DNA of 35,046 bases from Flammeovirgaceae bacterium (GCA_003232185.1 QIMC01000390.1:1-35046); one strand, 5' to 3'. Shown: positions 1 through 8,429, numbered from the stretch's first letter. Made by a program: numbers and translations. The notes: a model not told the origin generated them from the sequence alone.

Positions 1-350
<350 letters not shown>

Positions 351-484
351 AAGGATTTACCACGTGCAATTTTTAATAACGTTACTCCAGTTACTTCCAT
401 GTCAAAGAAATTGATTCACGCCACCGAGCGTGAGACTCACCGTAAGGGTGAGTAAAGCCCGCCTTCGCCAAGGCTATGGCGGGT
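351..484 (+). other. 23S-5S spacer with hairpins
   Basis: No gene is visible in this part of the rRNA spacer. It contains a hairpin with arms ACTCACC (435-441) and GGTGAGT (447-453), and a second with arms CCCGCC (458-463) and GGCGGG (478-483). These may help process the transcript or belong to the same class of dispersed palindromic repeats that fills the next 130 bases. Unusually for a 23S-5S spacer, the whole interval from the 23S end to the intact 5S is about 280 bases, which is explained by the 5S-like relic that follows. Confidence 0.6.
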
Positions 485-621
485 AAAGATTATATGGTGT
501 CCCGTCCCGATAACTATCGGGAATCGGGAGGCGCCGGGGTCCACCCCTGCCTTTGGCAGGCAGGTCTATCATTCCGAACAGTTCGGAAGGTATACCAGGG
601 ATGCCCTGGGAGCTGTAAACC
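485..621 (+). pseudogene. Broken partial duplicate of the 5S rRNA 5' half
   Basis: Three blocks repeat the intact 5S gene exactly and in order: 485-499 equals 622-636 (15 bases), 531-545 equals 643-657 (15 bases), and 570-581 equals 664-675 (12 bases). The segment between blocks one and two is 31 bases here against 6 in the true gene. Between blocks two and three it is 24 bases against 6. After block three the similarity stops, and the 3' half of 5S is missing. Each unmatched segment contains a perfect short palindrome. The relic cannot form a normal 5S rRNA. It is best read as a tandem duplication invaded or rearranged by palindromic repeats, but an assembly chimera is not excluded. Confidence 0.75.
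505..609 (+). repeat. Cluster of four short perfect palindromes inside the 5S relic
   Basis: Four hairpins occur in about 100 bases: TCCCGATA/TATCGGGA at 505-522 (2-base loop), CCTGCC/GGCAGG at 546-560 (3-base loop), TTCCGAAC/GTTCGGAA at 572-588 (1-base loop), and CCAGGG/CCCTGG at 595-609 (3-base loop). An 8-base palindrome, GGTATACC, is also present at 589-596. The first two resemble GC-rich palindromes that I associate with dispersed intergenic repeats in Cytophagales genomes; that is from memory and was not searched. They would fold strongly in the rRNA transcript. Confidence 0.75.
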
Positions 622-629
622 AAAGATTA

Positions 630-740
630 TATGGTGATTATTGCGCCGGGGTCCACCTCTCTCCATTCCGAACAGAGCAGTTAAGCCCGGCCGCGCTGAT
701 GGTACTGCCTTCACCGGTGGGAGAGTAAGTCGTCGCCAGC
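630..740 (+). rRNA. rrf: 5S ribosomal RNA
   Basis: This is an intact 5S gene of about 110 nt. The terminal stem pairs TGGTGA (632-637) with TCGCCA (733-738). The conserved internal segment CCATTCCGAACAGAGCAGTT starts at 663, and the GATGGTACTG and GGTGGGAGAGTA segments typical of bacterial 5S follow. The ends are set from the terminal stem and may be off by a few bases. It follows 23S on the same strand and is followed by a strong terminator, so it closes the rRNA operon. Confidence 0.93.
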
Positions 741-750
741 CTTTATTAAA

Positions 751-781
751 GGGTACTACTGAGAAGTAGTGCCCTTTTTTA
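751..781 (+). terminator. Rho-independent terminator of the rRNA operon
   Basis: A 10-base-pair stem, GGGTACTACT/AGTAGTGCCC (one G-U pair, GAGA loop), is followed directly by TTTTTT. It lies 10 bases after the 5S 3' end and is a textbook intrinsic terminator. Confidence 0.92.
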
Positions 782-797
782 TTGCCTCCACAAACTA

Positions 798-950
798 ACT
801 TCTTTAAAAAATCGTTCCATAGCTGTGCCTCCGCTAAAGCTATGGCGACACGCGGAATGGCTATGTGCATATTTTTTGTCCCGAGTACTCGGGACCTGGG
901 AACAAAAATACCTGCGACTTATACCACACAGTACACTGAACTTAACACTA
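798..950 (-). repeat. Left copy of an inverted palindromic element (truncated)
   Basis: This stretch is the reverse complement of 2883-3039, with about 95% identity by eye and a few 1-3 base indels. It contains the perfect 18-base palindrome GTCCCGAGTACTCGGGAC, flanked by poly-T and poly-A, and further GC-rich inverted motifs. No convincing protein is encoded. Compared with the right copy it keeps the outer end, 12 bases of the 14-base terminal repeat at 939-950, but lacks about 57 bases at the other end, where it abuts the rRNA terminator. Most of the gene-free stretch between the terminator and the lipoprotein gene is this element. I see nothing else clear in 951-1144 beyond AT-rich sequence that may hold the lipoprotein promoter. 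Confidence 0.85.
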
Positions 951-1144
951 AAATGTAATCAGTTAAGGCTCAAAATGAATTTCTAATACATAATTCGGTT
1001 AAAATAGTATGCTGTACCTGTATTTATCCTTCGTCAAACGAGTTCCTTATTCTTCGGTTGTTTTGATATGCTTATGCTGGTGGATTTTCCGATTTTTACT
1101 TATAAATGCTAACATCTGTCCTGTATATTACCGATGTTTGTACA

Positions 1145-1606
1145 ATGCTACTAAAAGATCTGCACAATTTATTCCTGATATCGGGGCTCCTTTTAGCGGT
1201 ATCATGTTCTACACCTGAGCAACCGGAGTTTATTAATATAAAAGATCTCAAGGTTCATGAATTTACTGATGAACAGATAACACTTACAGGTGTAGCCATA
1301 CTTTTTAATCCCAATAGATACTCTATTACCGTAAAAGAAATTGATATTTCTGTTCAAGTAAATAATCATGCGATTGGGAAAGTAAAACAAATTGGCGAAG
1401 TCAAAGTCCCTTCTAATTCTGAATTTGAGGTCCCGCTAAATGTCACTTTTGCCCCCCAAGATGTTTACGACAACCTCCTAAGCGGCTTAATTAACTATAT
1501 AATGAAAGGTAAGTTCGCGGTACACTATACTGGATATATACGAATAAAGGTGTCTGGCTTGGTTTTTAAAGTAGCTGTAGATCATAAGGGAAATGTAAAG
1601 ATCTAG
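1145..1606 (+). CDS. LEA-type (LEA_2/WHy-like) lipoprotein
   Basis: This is a predicted small secreted lipoprotein of 153 residues. I chose the start at 1145 because it gives a compact signal sequence (MLLKDLHNLFLISGLLLAVSC) with a lipobox AVSC. An earlier in-frame ATG at 1106 would add 13 residues with no clear benefit. The mature part (INIKDLKVHEFTDEQITLTG and onward, with a FNPNRYSI segment) resembles the LEA14/WHy beta-sandwich family: an Ig-like fold with an N-P-N motif and alternating beta strands. Family members are tied to desiccation or stress and envelope functions, but no specific role can be given here. It converges on the M16-family gene with one base between the stop codons. It is enclosed by the inverted element copies. 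Confidence 0.75.
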   Translation: MLLKDLHNLFLISGLLLAVSCSTPEQPEFINIKDLKVHEFTDEQITLTGVAILFNPNRYSITVKEIDISVQVNNHAIGKVKQIGEVKVPSNSEFEVPLNVTFAPQDVYDNLLSGLINYIMKGKFAVHYTGYIRIKVSGLVFKVAVDHKGNVKI

Positions 1607-1607
1607 G

Positions 1608-2870
1608 TCAACCTACCACTACTTTACTTAAATTCTCCAGTACTAAATATTCTTGAGCCAATTGCCGGATTTTTATACTGTCAATTTCCATTATAGTTTG
1701 GACATAATTCTGATAAAAGCTATAGTCCAGTCCGCCATAATGAATGGTTTTAAACTTATCAGCCAGGGCAAAAGGGGTATCTGTTTCAGATATAAATGTG
1801 CCCAGCATGTAGTTTTTTACCGTGTCAAGTTCTTCGTTTGAGACCAACTCATTTTGCAGGATCTTGATTTCTTTTATAATTTCATTAATAGTTTGATCTC
1901 TGAATTCTTTTTTCACTTCTGTACTGATAACTAACATACTGTTGTGTTTGAGACAACTAATTCCAGAATGTATGCCATATGTGTACCCCTTATCTTCTCT
2001 GATATTACGCATCAATCGGGAACCGAAATAACCTCCAAGAATCTCGTTTACTACCAGTATAGCATTGAAGTCAGGGTGGTGGCGATTAATAAATGTCATT
2101 CCCATCCGTACTGAGGATTGCAAGCTTTCCTCTTTTTCTATTAGCAAACTCGATGGGTTATATTTATATGGCAATACTGTAGATTCTAATCGAGAAAATT
2201 TTGGAATTTGACCAATTAACTCATTGATCCTTTTCAGATCATCTTCGGTCACCTTTCCTGCAACTACTATTTCGAAATTCCCTTCCAGTTGCTTAGTATA
2301 GAACTCAGAGACCAGCTCAGCTGTGGTATTGTCAATATCTTCGCTATTCAAAGATCTTCCGTATGGATGCTCTTTCCCAAATACGTTTCCAGTAAATTTT
2401 TGAGCAGCAATGAAGCTGTTCTTTTCAAGGTCCACCAATAATTGTTGCTTCTTCAGCTGTTTTATATTTTGGAGTTCAGCATCTCTGAAGGCAGGCTTAC
2501 TGATAATTTCTACGATTACTGGTAACAAAGTAGCAAGGTGCTTGGTTAGCAGGTGGATAGACAGGGTAATGCGGTCAAATCCTGGGATCACTTCCACAAA
2601 AGCACCTAGGTTATCAAATACCATAGAAACTTCTTGCGCTGATTTCGATATGGTACCCTCTGTGAGCATTTTTCCAGTGAAATAGCTAAGACCGGGTTTG
2701 GTTTCGAACCATTTTCCTGCCTTGAAAATGATTTCCAGTCGCATCACTGGTTGTTGTCCAGCATTTAAGTAAAACAAGGGAACCCCATTGTTCAAGCACA
2801 CTTCTTTTGCCTCTTGAAGTGATACCTGATCAATTGGTTGTATGATCGGGGCAATTGTTCTATCCGGCAT
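1608..2870 (-). CDS. M16-family (insulinase-like) protein lacking the zinc site
   Basis: At 420 residues it has the length of a single M16B half (two about 200-residue domains). M16 proteases carry HxxEH near residue 60 in a context like GLAHFLEHMLFKGT. Here the same position reads GLSYFTGKMLTEGT, so the zinc ligands and catalytic Glu are replaced (Y63, G66, K67). The second-domain motif RNIREDKGYTYGIHSG is well kept; in M16 pairs it belongs to the substrate-binding non-catalytic chain. It is therefore probably the inactive partner of a two-subunit peptidase, like the mitochondrial processing peptidase alpha type. No catalytic partner is in the window. No signal peptide is obvious. The start codon lies 10 bases from the right-hand repeat element, so its promoter is inside or beyond that element. 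Confidence 0.88.
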   Translation of the reverse strand: MPDRTIAPIIQPIDQVSLQEAKEVCLNNGVPLFYLNAGQQPVMRLEIIFKAGKWFETKPGLSYFTGKMLTEGTISKSAQEVSMVFDNLGAFVEVIPGFDRITLSIHLLTKHLATLLPVIVEIISKPAFRDAELQNIKQLKKQQLLVDLEKNSFIAAQKFTGNVFGKEHPYGRSLNSEDIDNTTAELVSEFYTKQLEGNFEIVVAGKVTEDDLKRINELIGQIPKFSRLESTVLPYKYNPSSLLIEKEESLQSSVRMGMTFINRHHPDFNAILVVNEILGGYFGSRLMRNIREDKGYTYGIHSGISCLKHNSMLVISTEVKKEFRDQTINEIIKEIKILQNELVSNEELDTVKNYMLGTFISETDTPFALADKFKTIHYGGLDYSFYQNYVQTIMEIDSIKIRQLAQEYLVLENLSKVVVG

Positions 2871-2880
2871 AAAAATGCTG

Positions 2881-3096
2881 GCTAGTGTTAAGTTCAGTGT
2901 ACTGTGTGGTATAAGTCGTAGGTATTTTTGTCCCTAGGTCTTCGAGTACTCGGGACAAAAAATATGCACATAGCCGCCATTCCGCGTGTCGCCATAGCTT
3001 TAGCGGAGGCACAGCTACGTAAGTATTTTTTAAAGAAGTATGGGGCAAAAAGAGCAAGACTTGGTTTGGCTAAAGTATGCTTAACTTAACACTAGC
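2881..3096. repeat. MITE-like element, right copy, with 14-bp terminal inverted repeats
   Basis: The ends are a perfect 14-base inverted repeat: GCTAGTGTTAAGTT at 2881-2894 and AACTTAACACTAGC at 3083-3096. The 216-base body is non-coding, and 157 bases of it recur inverted at 798-950. Both ends carry CTAG, a target duplication used by some IS5-group elements. The outer end of the left copy reads CTAA, which also fits a YTAR-type target. This makes a non-autonomous (MITE-like) element plausible, but no transposase is present and the family is not identified. One end overlaps the last codons of porV. Confidence 0.7.
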
Positions 3097-4315
3097 TGTC
3101 AAAGTTGAATAATAAACTGAATCTAAGGGTTTCAGCAAGCGGATGTTCTTGCTCAGTAGGGATTAAATAGGCAAAATCAAGCCCGAATACCTGGTACCTG
3201 AAACCTAAACCTATGGTAAAATATTTCCTGTTTCCTTTATTTTGGTTCTCGTAGAAATAGCCAGCACGGGCTGCAAACAGGTCATTGTACCAATACTCGG
3301 CTCCTATAGAAATCATAACCTCTTGCATTTCTTCACTAAACCCATCGGGTGCGTCAAAAAATGAACCAAACATTCCGGAGATTACGCCGCGGTTGGGATC
3401 CTTTCCTTTTGAAATTTCAGGATCTCCATTTGGATCAAATACAATATCTCCATTTTCGTCAGTTTCATAGATTGGAGGAGTTGGAACCATTAATTTGTTG
3501 AAATCCAAGGATAATGTAATGGTATTATACGCATCGAAGTTAGCCGTCCACGCTGTTCCCAATCGTAAATTCGTGGGTAAAAAATCTTTGGTTTCATTAT
3601 TTAGATAAGAGATCTTACCTCCAATGTTGGAAATAGATCCTGCAAATGAGATACTGGAAGTACTGGCACCCATTTGGAGGTCAGTTTTGTAATACACTGC
3701 AATATCTCCTGCAACTGATGTACCGGCCTTGACATCACTTCCTAAAGAAGCAATGTTTTGACTGATATTGCTATGAATAAATCGTAGACTAACTCCCACT
3801 CCAAGCTTTTCACTCAATTTACGTGAATAGGTGCCCCCTAATGACCATTCACGGGGTCGTACACTTCCATTTGAGACACCATTATCATTGAACAGGTCTA
3901 TATCCCCCAAATCAAAGTATCGTAATTCCATACCTACTGCTTGATCATCTGATAACTTGTAGTAACCTGATAGGTAAGACAAGGACATGTCGTTTACGAT
4001 TTTGCCTAACCAAGGAGTATAGTTTAAAGAAAACCCCATCTTCTTTTCTGCAAACGCCAGTTTCCCAGCATTCCAAAAAATGGCATTCGCATCTGCGCTG
4101 AGCGCCGATCCGGCATCTCCCATGCCTGCCGCTCTGGCATCAGGAGTAATTGACAAAAACCCGACTGCGGTGGTAATAACTCTTCTGGTGGTGTCTTGCC
4201 CTACAAATTGACCAAAACTAGAGTGAATTGAACCTAATTGTATCAATCCAAGAATTGCACCAAATATTAATTTATTATTCATTCCTATTCTTTTCAGGAT
4301 CACAAATTTAATCAT
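3092..4315 (-). CDS. porV: PorV, type IX secretion outer-membrane protein
   Basis: PorV (LptO) is a FadL-like beta-barrel of the outer membrane. It binds SprA, receives folded T9SS cargo and shuttles it to the PorU sortase complex. The 407-residue product has the family hallmarks: GFLSITPDARAAGMGDAGSA near the mature N-terminus, the segment ANAIFWNAGKLAF, beta-strand-rich repeats, and an aromatic end RFSLLFNF. The start at 4315 overlaps the porU stop (ATGA), suggesting translational coupling. An internal start at 4282 (MNNKLIFGAILGLIQLG) gives a cleaner signal peptide and has AGGA just upstream, so it is a real alternative. The TAG stop lies inside the terminal repeat of the adjacent MITE-like element. 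It follows porU directly in the same operon. Confidence 0.93.
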   Translation of the reverse strand: MIKFVILKRIGMNNKLIFGAILGLIQLGSIHSSFGQFVGQDTTRRVITTAVGFLSITPDARAAGMGDAGSALSADANAIFWNAGKLAFAEKKMGFSLNYTPWLGKIVNDMSLSYLSGYYKLSDDQAVGMELRYFDLGDIDLFNDNGVSNGSVRPREWSLGGTYSRKLSEKLGVGVSLRFIHSNISQNIASLGSDVKAGTSVAGDIAVYYKTDLQMGASTSSISFAGSISNIGGKISYLNNETKDFLPTNLRLGTAWTANFDAYNTITLSLDFNKLMVPTPPIYETDENGDIVFDPNGDPEISKGKDPNRGVISGMFGSFFDAPDGFSEEMQEVMISIGAEYWYNDLFAARAGYFYENQNKGNRKYFTIGLGFRYQVFGLDFAYLIPTEQEHPLAETLRFSLLFNFDS

Positions 4316-7300
4316 TTTATTAATATCATTTTTCTATTTTCGATATTTTTGTCACTACTGGTCAATGATTTAACAATCACCTGATATAGATAAATACCCC
4401 TTTTTAGCTCAATCCCATTACTATTAGTGCCATTCCAGGTGGTACCTTCTATAGAGGACGGACTATTTTCATAATTAGTCAAAATTTGATGTACAAGCTT
4501 ACCCTGCTGATCAAATATTCGAACCTCTACCTCTAATGTCGCTCCTGGTTGATTGTGGTCTATAAGAAAAGTAGTAGATTCTCTAAAGGGGTTTGGGTAA
4601 TTCAATACCCGGCTTAACTCTAGTCTGTCACCATCAAAAACATAAAAGTCCAGACTTGCGTCATTCGAATTATTATATACATCCCAAACTTTCACATTTA
4701 TGGTTTGTTTCCCTTCATCTAAATCATCAATAGGGTAACGCACCCAACCACTTTGATAACTATCTAAATCAGCCGTAAAAAAATCATTCAGAACAAACTC
4801 TTTTTGGGAGTTTAGTAACGCTGATATATCTTGTCCAATTCCTATATTTGAGATATTTATTCCGCTTTTATCAGTTATCCTGGCTAAGAGCACTGTGCTA
4901 TTCCCAGTAGATCCTCCATCAACAAATGAAGTATCGTCCATAAATAACGTGATTTGGGGCGGTACATTGTCTAAAGGGGCATTATTATTACTTCCGCCAA
5001 TGATAAATGAGTTTGTAGCTCCGCCTGCATCCTCTAACCCATTGGAACTGAGAGCATATAGACTGATTTTCCCTTGACCTGTCTGATAATTAATATTTTT
5101 AGGAACCACAAAATTTACCTCGAATTGCCCGGATTTAATACTAGCCTGTCCCCTGAAGATTACACTGTTCCGCTCCTTGAAAGTGAAGGTTCGCCCTCCC
5201 TCGCTTCCCAGTGTTTCGGTAGTAGTTTCTTTATCAAAAACCGTTATTTCTGCCGTACCTTCATAATTCAGTATTGGCTCTCCTGCCTCATTGGTAACTG
5301 TTCCCTTCATTCGTACCATACTGAGTGCGTGAACAGTATCTCCAGCAGCTAATCCATCCGCTGCAATTTCAGTAATTCTCAGGTTTTTCCTGGGATAAGA
5401 CAACTTCATAGAAGGGTCACCTAAAAGAGCAAAATTGCGATTGGCGACTATAGCATAACTATCATTTTTGGTGTATTTAAATATATCTCCCAGTGTGGGA
5501 TATCCGGAGTCCGTAAGCTCCAGGGCAATTTCATAAAAGGCCCTGTTTAATATGAAATTTTTGCTGGCAAATACAGGACGTGCAGTGGTTACCAGTCCTA
5601 TCGCACCTCCTTGTGGATTAATAATTAGTTTTTCAGCTCCTGATATCCGTTTTGGGTCATCATGCCTCCCAAACTCACAGGTTGCAGTAACAAATAAGGG
5701 CAATCGATCAAAGTTGTCCCAGCTATCGATCATTTGATGATCTAGAATGGTTTCATCTGCCCATCGAAATTCACTGCCGTGACCAGTGTAATTGATTATC
5801 AATGCTCCTTTTTTAATGGCTTCTTCAATGGCCTGATTAACAGCATCTGCTGATTCGCCATTAGGTGTTTGATCCTGAGGGAATGCATCCATGTAAATTT
5901 TATGGACATTGAAGTCTTGATTGGAGGTATCAACCATAGTGGCCAATCGGTCAGCATCTCTTTGATGAAGATTAAAATCTCCGTCATCTGCTACGTAATA
6001 AATATCCTGACGCCAAGAACCCAGAGTTGCGGGACTGGAAGCGTAATGAATCAGTTTGTCTACTACTCCTCGGGCCTCCTGTACTGTAGTGACTGGTAAA
6101 CGCCCTACGCTGATATCCAGAATATGCCCTCCTACACCCGATAACTCCTCCGACCAGATGCCTTCATCTTCATCTAAGAACCCAAAGTAGTCGTCTGAGT
6201 TGTGGCTATATATTGGATCCACCGAGTTTCGGGATTGATAAGTTGGGACATAGTTGGTATTGTTTTGGATAATGTTCTTGTAATCAAATGAACATCGCCC
6301 AAATAGTAGTAAATATTTTAGATCAGAACTCCTCTGATACAGATACCTGGCAAAATCCCTAATAGCTGTGACATCTTGCCCCCCTGAACTAAATTCATTA
6401 TAGATTTCCTGAGGTGTGACCACTTGTACTTCCAAGAGATCGTTTTGAGTACGAAAAGCTGCAAGTCTTTCAGCTTCGATTGTAAACATAGGGTGCGCAA
6501 CTATTAGCAGATTAGGAACCCGCATTCCGTGCAGATCCTGGTTGGCAACAGGTTGCGAAGCCAATGGCAACGGAAAATCACTACCTGAAAACACCACATA
6601 TTCCTTTAGAGACTGAGTAAGAGCTCCAAATTTTGCTTGGTTTTCGGCCAGGGTAAATTCCTGTATAACCGAGTTTCGGGGATCACTAATATCCCAAATT
6701 ACGGTTTCTTGATTAACATTATTTATCCGAAAGGTGCTGGTGGTATTATTCAAGCCGGCGGGAGAACTGAAGAAAGTGACAGAACCGTACTGTTCTAGGG
6801 GGCTTTCATAGGATACCATTAGATTGTCGAACAGGCCATTCCCTGCAGCGCTGAAGGAGACTCGAATGTCGAAGGACCCCTGCTGATTAACTTGACTTTG
6901 GTCGACCACCAGGGTATCGGTTGCTACCACTCCTTTGTCATCGTAAATACCAGACCCTACTCCAGAAACTTCAATGAATCCGATATTTGATCCGTTAAGG
7001 CTGAAACTGAAGTTGGCTTTTTCCTTACTGCGATTAAGCACGGTAGAGATGACCTTAACAGATGTACCCTGCGTTAGCGGGGGGATATCCGAAAAATGTA
7101 TATCCAAAGCTTTTGAAGCACTAACCAGTTCTCCATACCATTCCCGGCCAGAACTTAAAATATTGCGAAGTTCTGACTCATGATAAGCATAACCAATATA
7201 ACTGCTAACTATAGGGTGGTCATTGCCCTTGTTGGTCACTATTTCCATTCGTTTGCCAGGCTGACTACCTATAGTGAGAAAGTAATAGACAGTATCTGCG

Positions 7301-7707
7301 TAGAGGTTTTTTTGATAAACCAAGTGTCCATCGTTGTTAATGAACTCCAGGTTTGGACCTTCAGCAAAGAATAAAAGGTAATCAGCTGGATCGAATGAGT
7401 CATCATCTAAACCTACGCTGTAAAATGCGCTTTCTTGAAGATCATCTGGCCTGCTGGCTTGATTGCTCTGAGGCAACATACCTCCACCTTGACCAAAAAT
7501 CTGAATATTATCCGTTTTCAAGGTTGCCGGGTTAAATCCTGCATTTTTTAGGGTTTCAAAATCTACTTTATAGATTCCTTTTGAAGTGACTCCCAACTTC
7601 ACCCACTGACCTGAAGCCAATACCGATGAATTCTGAGCCACTACCGTAAAGCTCAGGCAGCACAGTATTACTATATGATAATATTTTAAGGCACTAAGGG
7701 AATTCAT
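4312..7707 (-). CDS. porU: PorU, type IX secretion sortase (C25 gingipain family)
   Basis: PorU is the cell-surface cysteine protease that removes the C-terminal signal of T9SS cargo and attaches the cargo to the surface. The 1131-residue protein has an N-terminal signal sequence (about residues 1-24), a long beta-rich region, and the C25 catalytic domain in roughly residues 395-760. The catalytic pair is visible as H643 in YTGHGS and C677 in TATCEFG, about the spacing seen in gingipains. The C-terminus has a VLNYPNPF segment and a beta-sandwich typical of the T9SS C-terminal domain; PorU itself carries one that is kept. It lies 22 bases after pssA and overlaps porV, so one transcript probably serves pssA, porU and porV. 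Confidence 0.95.
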   Translation of the reverse strand: MNSLSALKYYHIVILCCLSFTVVAQNSSVLASGQWVKLGVTSKGIYKVDFETLKNAGFNPATLKTDNIQIFGQGGGMLPQSNQASRPDDLQESAFYSVGLDDDSFDPADYLLFFAEGPNLEFINNDGHLVYQKNLYADTVYYFLTIGSQPGKRMEIVTNKGNDHPIVSSYIGYAYHESELRNILSSGREWYGELVSASKALDIHFSDIPPLTQGTSVKVISTVLNRSKEKANFSFSLNGSNIGFIEVSGVGSGIYDDKGVVATDTLVVDQSQVNQQGSFDIRVSFSAAGNGLFDNLMVSYESPLEQYGSVTFFSSPAGLNNTTSTFRINNVNQETVIWDISDPRNSVIQEFTLAENQAKFGALTQSLKEYVVFSGSDFPLPLASQPVANQDLHGMRVPNLLIVAHPMFTIEAERLAAFRTQNDLLEVQVVTPQEIYNEFSSGGQDVTAIRDFARYLYQRSSDLKYLLLFGRCSFDYKNIIQNNTNYVPTYQSRNSVDPIYSHNSDDYFGFLDEDEGIWSEELSGVGGHILDISVGRLPVTTVQEARGVVDKLIHYASSPATLGSWRQDIYYVADDGDFNLHQRDADRLATMVDTSNQDFNVHKIYMDAFPQDQTPNGESADAVNQAIEEAIKKGALIINYTGHGSEFRWADETILDHQMIDSWDNFDRLPLFVTATCEFGRHDDPKRISGAEKLIINPQGGAIGLVTTARPVFASKNFILNRAFYEIALELTDSGYPTLGDIFKYTKNDSYAIVANRNFALLGDPSMKLSYPRKNLRITEIAADGLAAGDTVHALSMVRMKGTVTNEAGEPILNYEGTAEITVFDKETTTETLGSEGGRTFTFKERNSVIFRGQASIKSGQFEVNFVVPKNINYQTGQGKISLYALSSNGLEDAGGATNSFIIGGSNNNAPLDNVPPQITLFMDDTSFVDGGSTGNSTVLLARITDKSGINISNIGIGQDISALLNSQKEFVLNDFFTADLDSYQSGWVRYPIDDLDEGKQTINVKVWDVYNNSNDASLDFYVFDGDRLELSRVLNYPNPFRESTTFLIDHNQPGATLEVEVRIFDQQGKLVHQILTNYENSPSSIEGTTWNGTNSNGIELKRGIYLYQVIVKSLTSSDKNIENRKMILIK

Positions 7708-7729
7708 TGTTTTTTAACTAAGCTGACTG

Positions 7730-8428
7730 TCAACGTCGTTGATATTGCCACATAAAAGACAATACCAAGTACAACAACATGATCACCGGAATGGCAGTAA
7801 TTCCCATTGCCAGGCCAGTAATCAACGAGATCAAAATTAGGATATACCTGTATTTATTGTCGGTCCAACCTAAATTTTTAAATTTGAAACCAAACAATCT
7901 GATTTTCGACACCAGTAGGTAGCATAAAATAGCCAGCATCAAAAGCCAAAAAGTCGGGTTTTCTAACCCAAGACGTAATTTTTCACTATTTTGGTAAATA
8001 AGAGCAGGGAAACTGCTAATGAACAAAGCGATTGCCGGAGTGGGTAACCCAATAAAATTAATACTCTGCTCTGAGTCAATATTAAACCTGGCCAATCGCA
8101 GGGCAGAAAACAAGGTCAGTGCAAATGAAAAATATGGCCAGGGGTCAGGTAAATAAGCTGAGCTGAGGGAGTAGAGGATGGTTGATGGCAATAAACCAAA
8201 TGATATGAGGTCAGCCAAGGAATCCAATTGCTTTCCTATGTCCGAAGAAACTCCAAGGCTCCTGGCTACTAATCCATCAAGTAGATCAAGCACTGCACAA
8301 ATCCAGATCATGTATACCGCCAACTGGATTTGAAGATTCAAAGCCCAGACAACCCCCAAACAGCCACATAGCAGATTGGTAAGAGTAATCAGATTAGGTA
8401 AAAAACGTAAAGGGCTCTCTTTGACCAT
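7730..8428 (-). CDS. pssA: CDP-diacylglycerol-serine O-phosphatidyltransferase
   Basis: This is an inner-membrane enzyme making phosphatidylserine, the precursor of phosphatidylethanolamine, from CDP-diacylglycerol and serine. The CDP-alcohol phosphatidyltransferase motif is complete: D48, D51-G52, A55-R56, G65, D69, D73 (D-x2-D-G-x2-A-R-x8-G-x3-D-x3-D). About seven or eight hydrophobic helices follow the motif order. I set the start at MVKESPLRFLPN (8428), giving 232 residues, because it leaves one base after the upstream hydrolase stop and matches family N-termini. An upstream in-frame ATG at 8506 would overlap that gene by 77 bases. Assignment to serine rather than glycerol phosphate or inositol as acceptor rests on the general look (PNLITLTNLLCG start) and is fairly secure. 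Confidence 0.9.
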   Translation of the reverse strand: MVKESPLRFLPNLITLTNLLCGCLGVVWALNLQIQLAVYMIWICAVLDLLDGLVARSLGVSSDIGKQLDSLADLISFGLLPSTILYSLSSAYLPDPWPYFSFALTLFSALRLARFNIDSEQSINFIGLPTPAIALFISSFPALIYQNSEKLRLGLENPTFWLLMLAILCYLLVSKIRLFGFKFKNLGWTDNKYRYILILISLITGLAMGITAIPVIMLLYLVLSFMWQYQRR

Positions 8429-8429
8429 T

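Noticed and set aside
485-740. Reading the two 5S-like segments as a CRISPR or tandem-repeat array
   Set aside because: Only two units exist, the similarity is restricted to blocks that match 5S rRNA, and there are no further repeats or cas genes.
514-870. 118-codon open frame on the minus strand
   Set aside because: It runs antisense across the 5S relic, the intact 5S gene, the terminator and the left repeat element; composition follows the RNA, and no protein family is recognisable.
1009-1218. 69-codon open frame on + with hydrophobic residues
   Set aside because: It overlaps the lipoprotein gene in another frame and resembles AT-rich noise; the lipoprotein frame has a lipobox and a recognisable fold.
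2860-3057. 65-codon open frame on the minus strand
   Set aside because: It lies almost wholly within the repeat element; the frame is broken by indels in the inverted copy, so there is no sign of protein-level selection.
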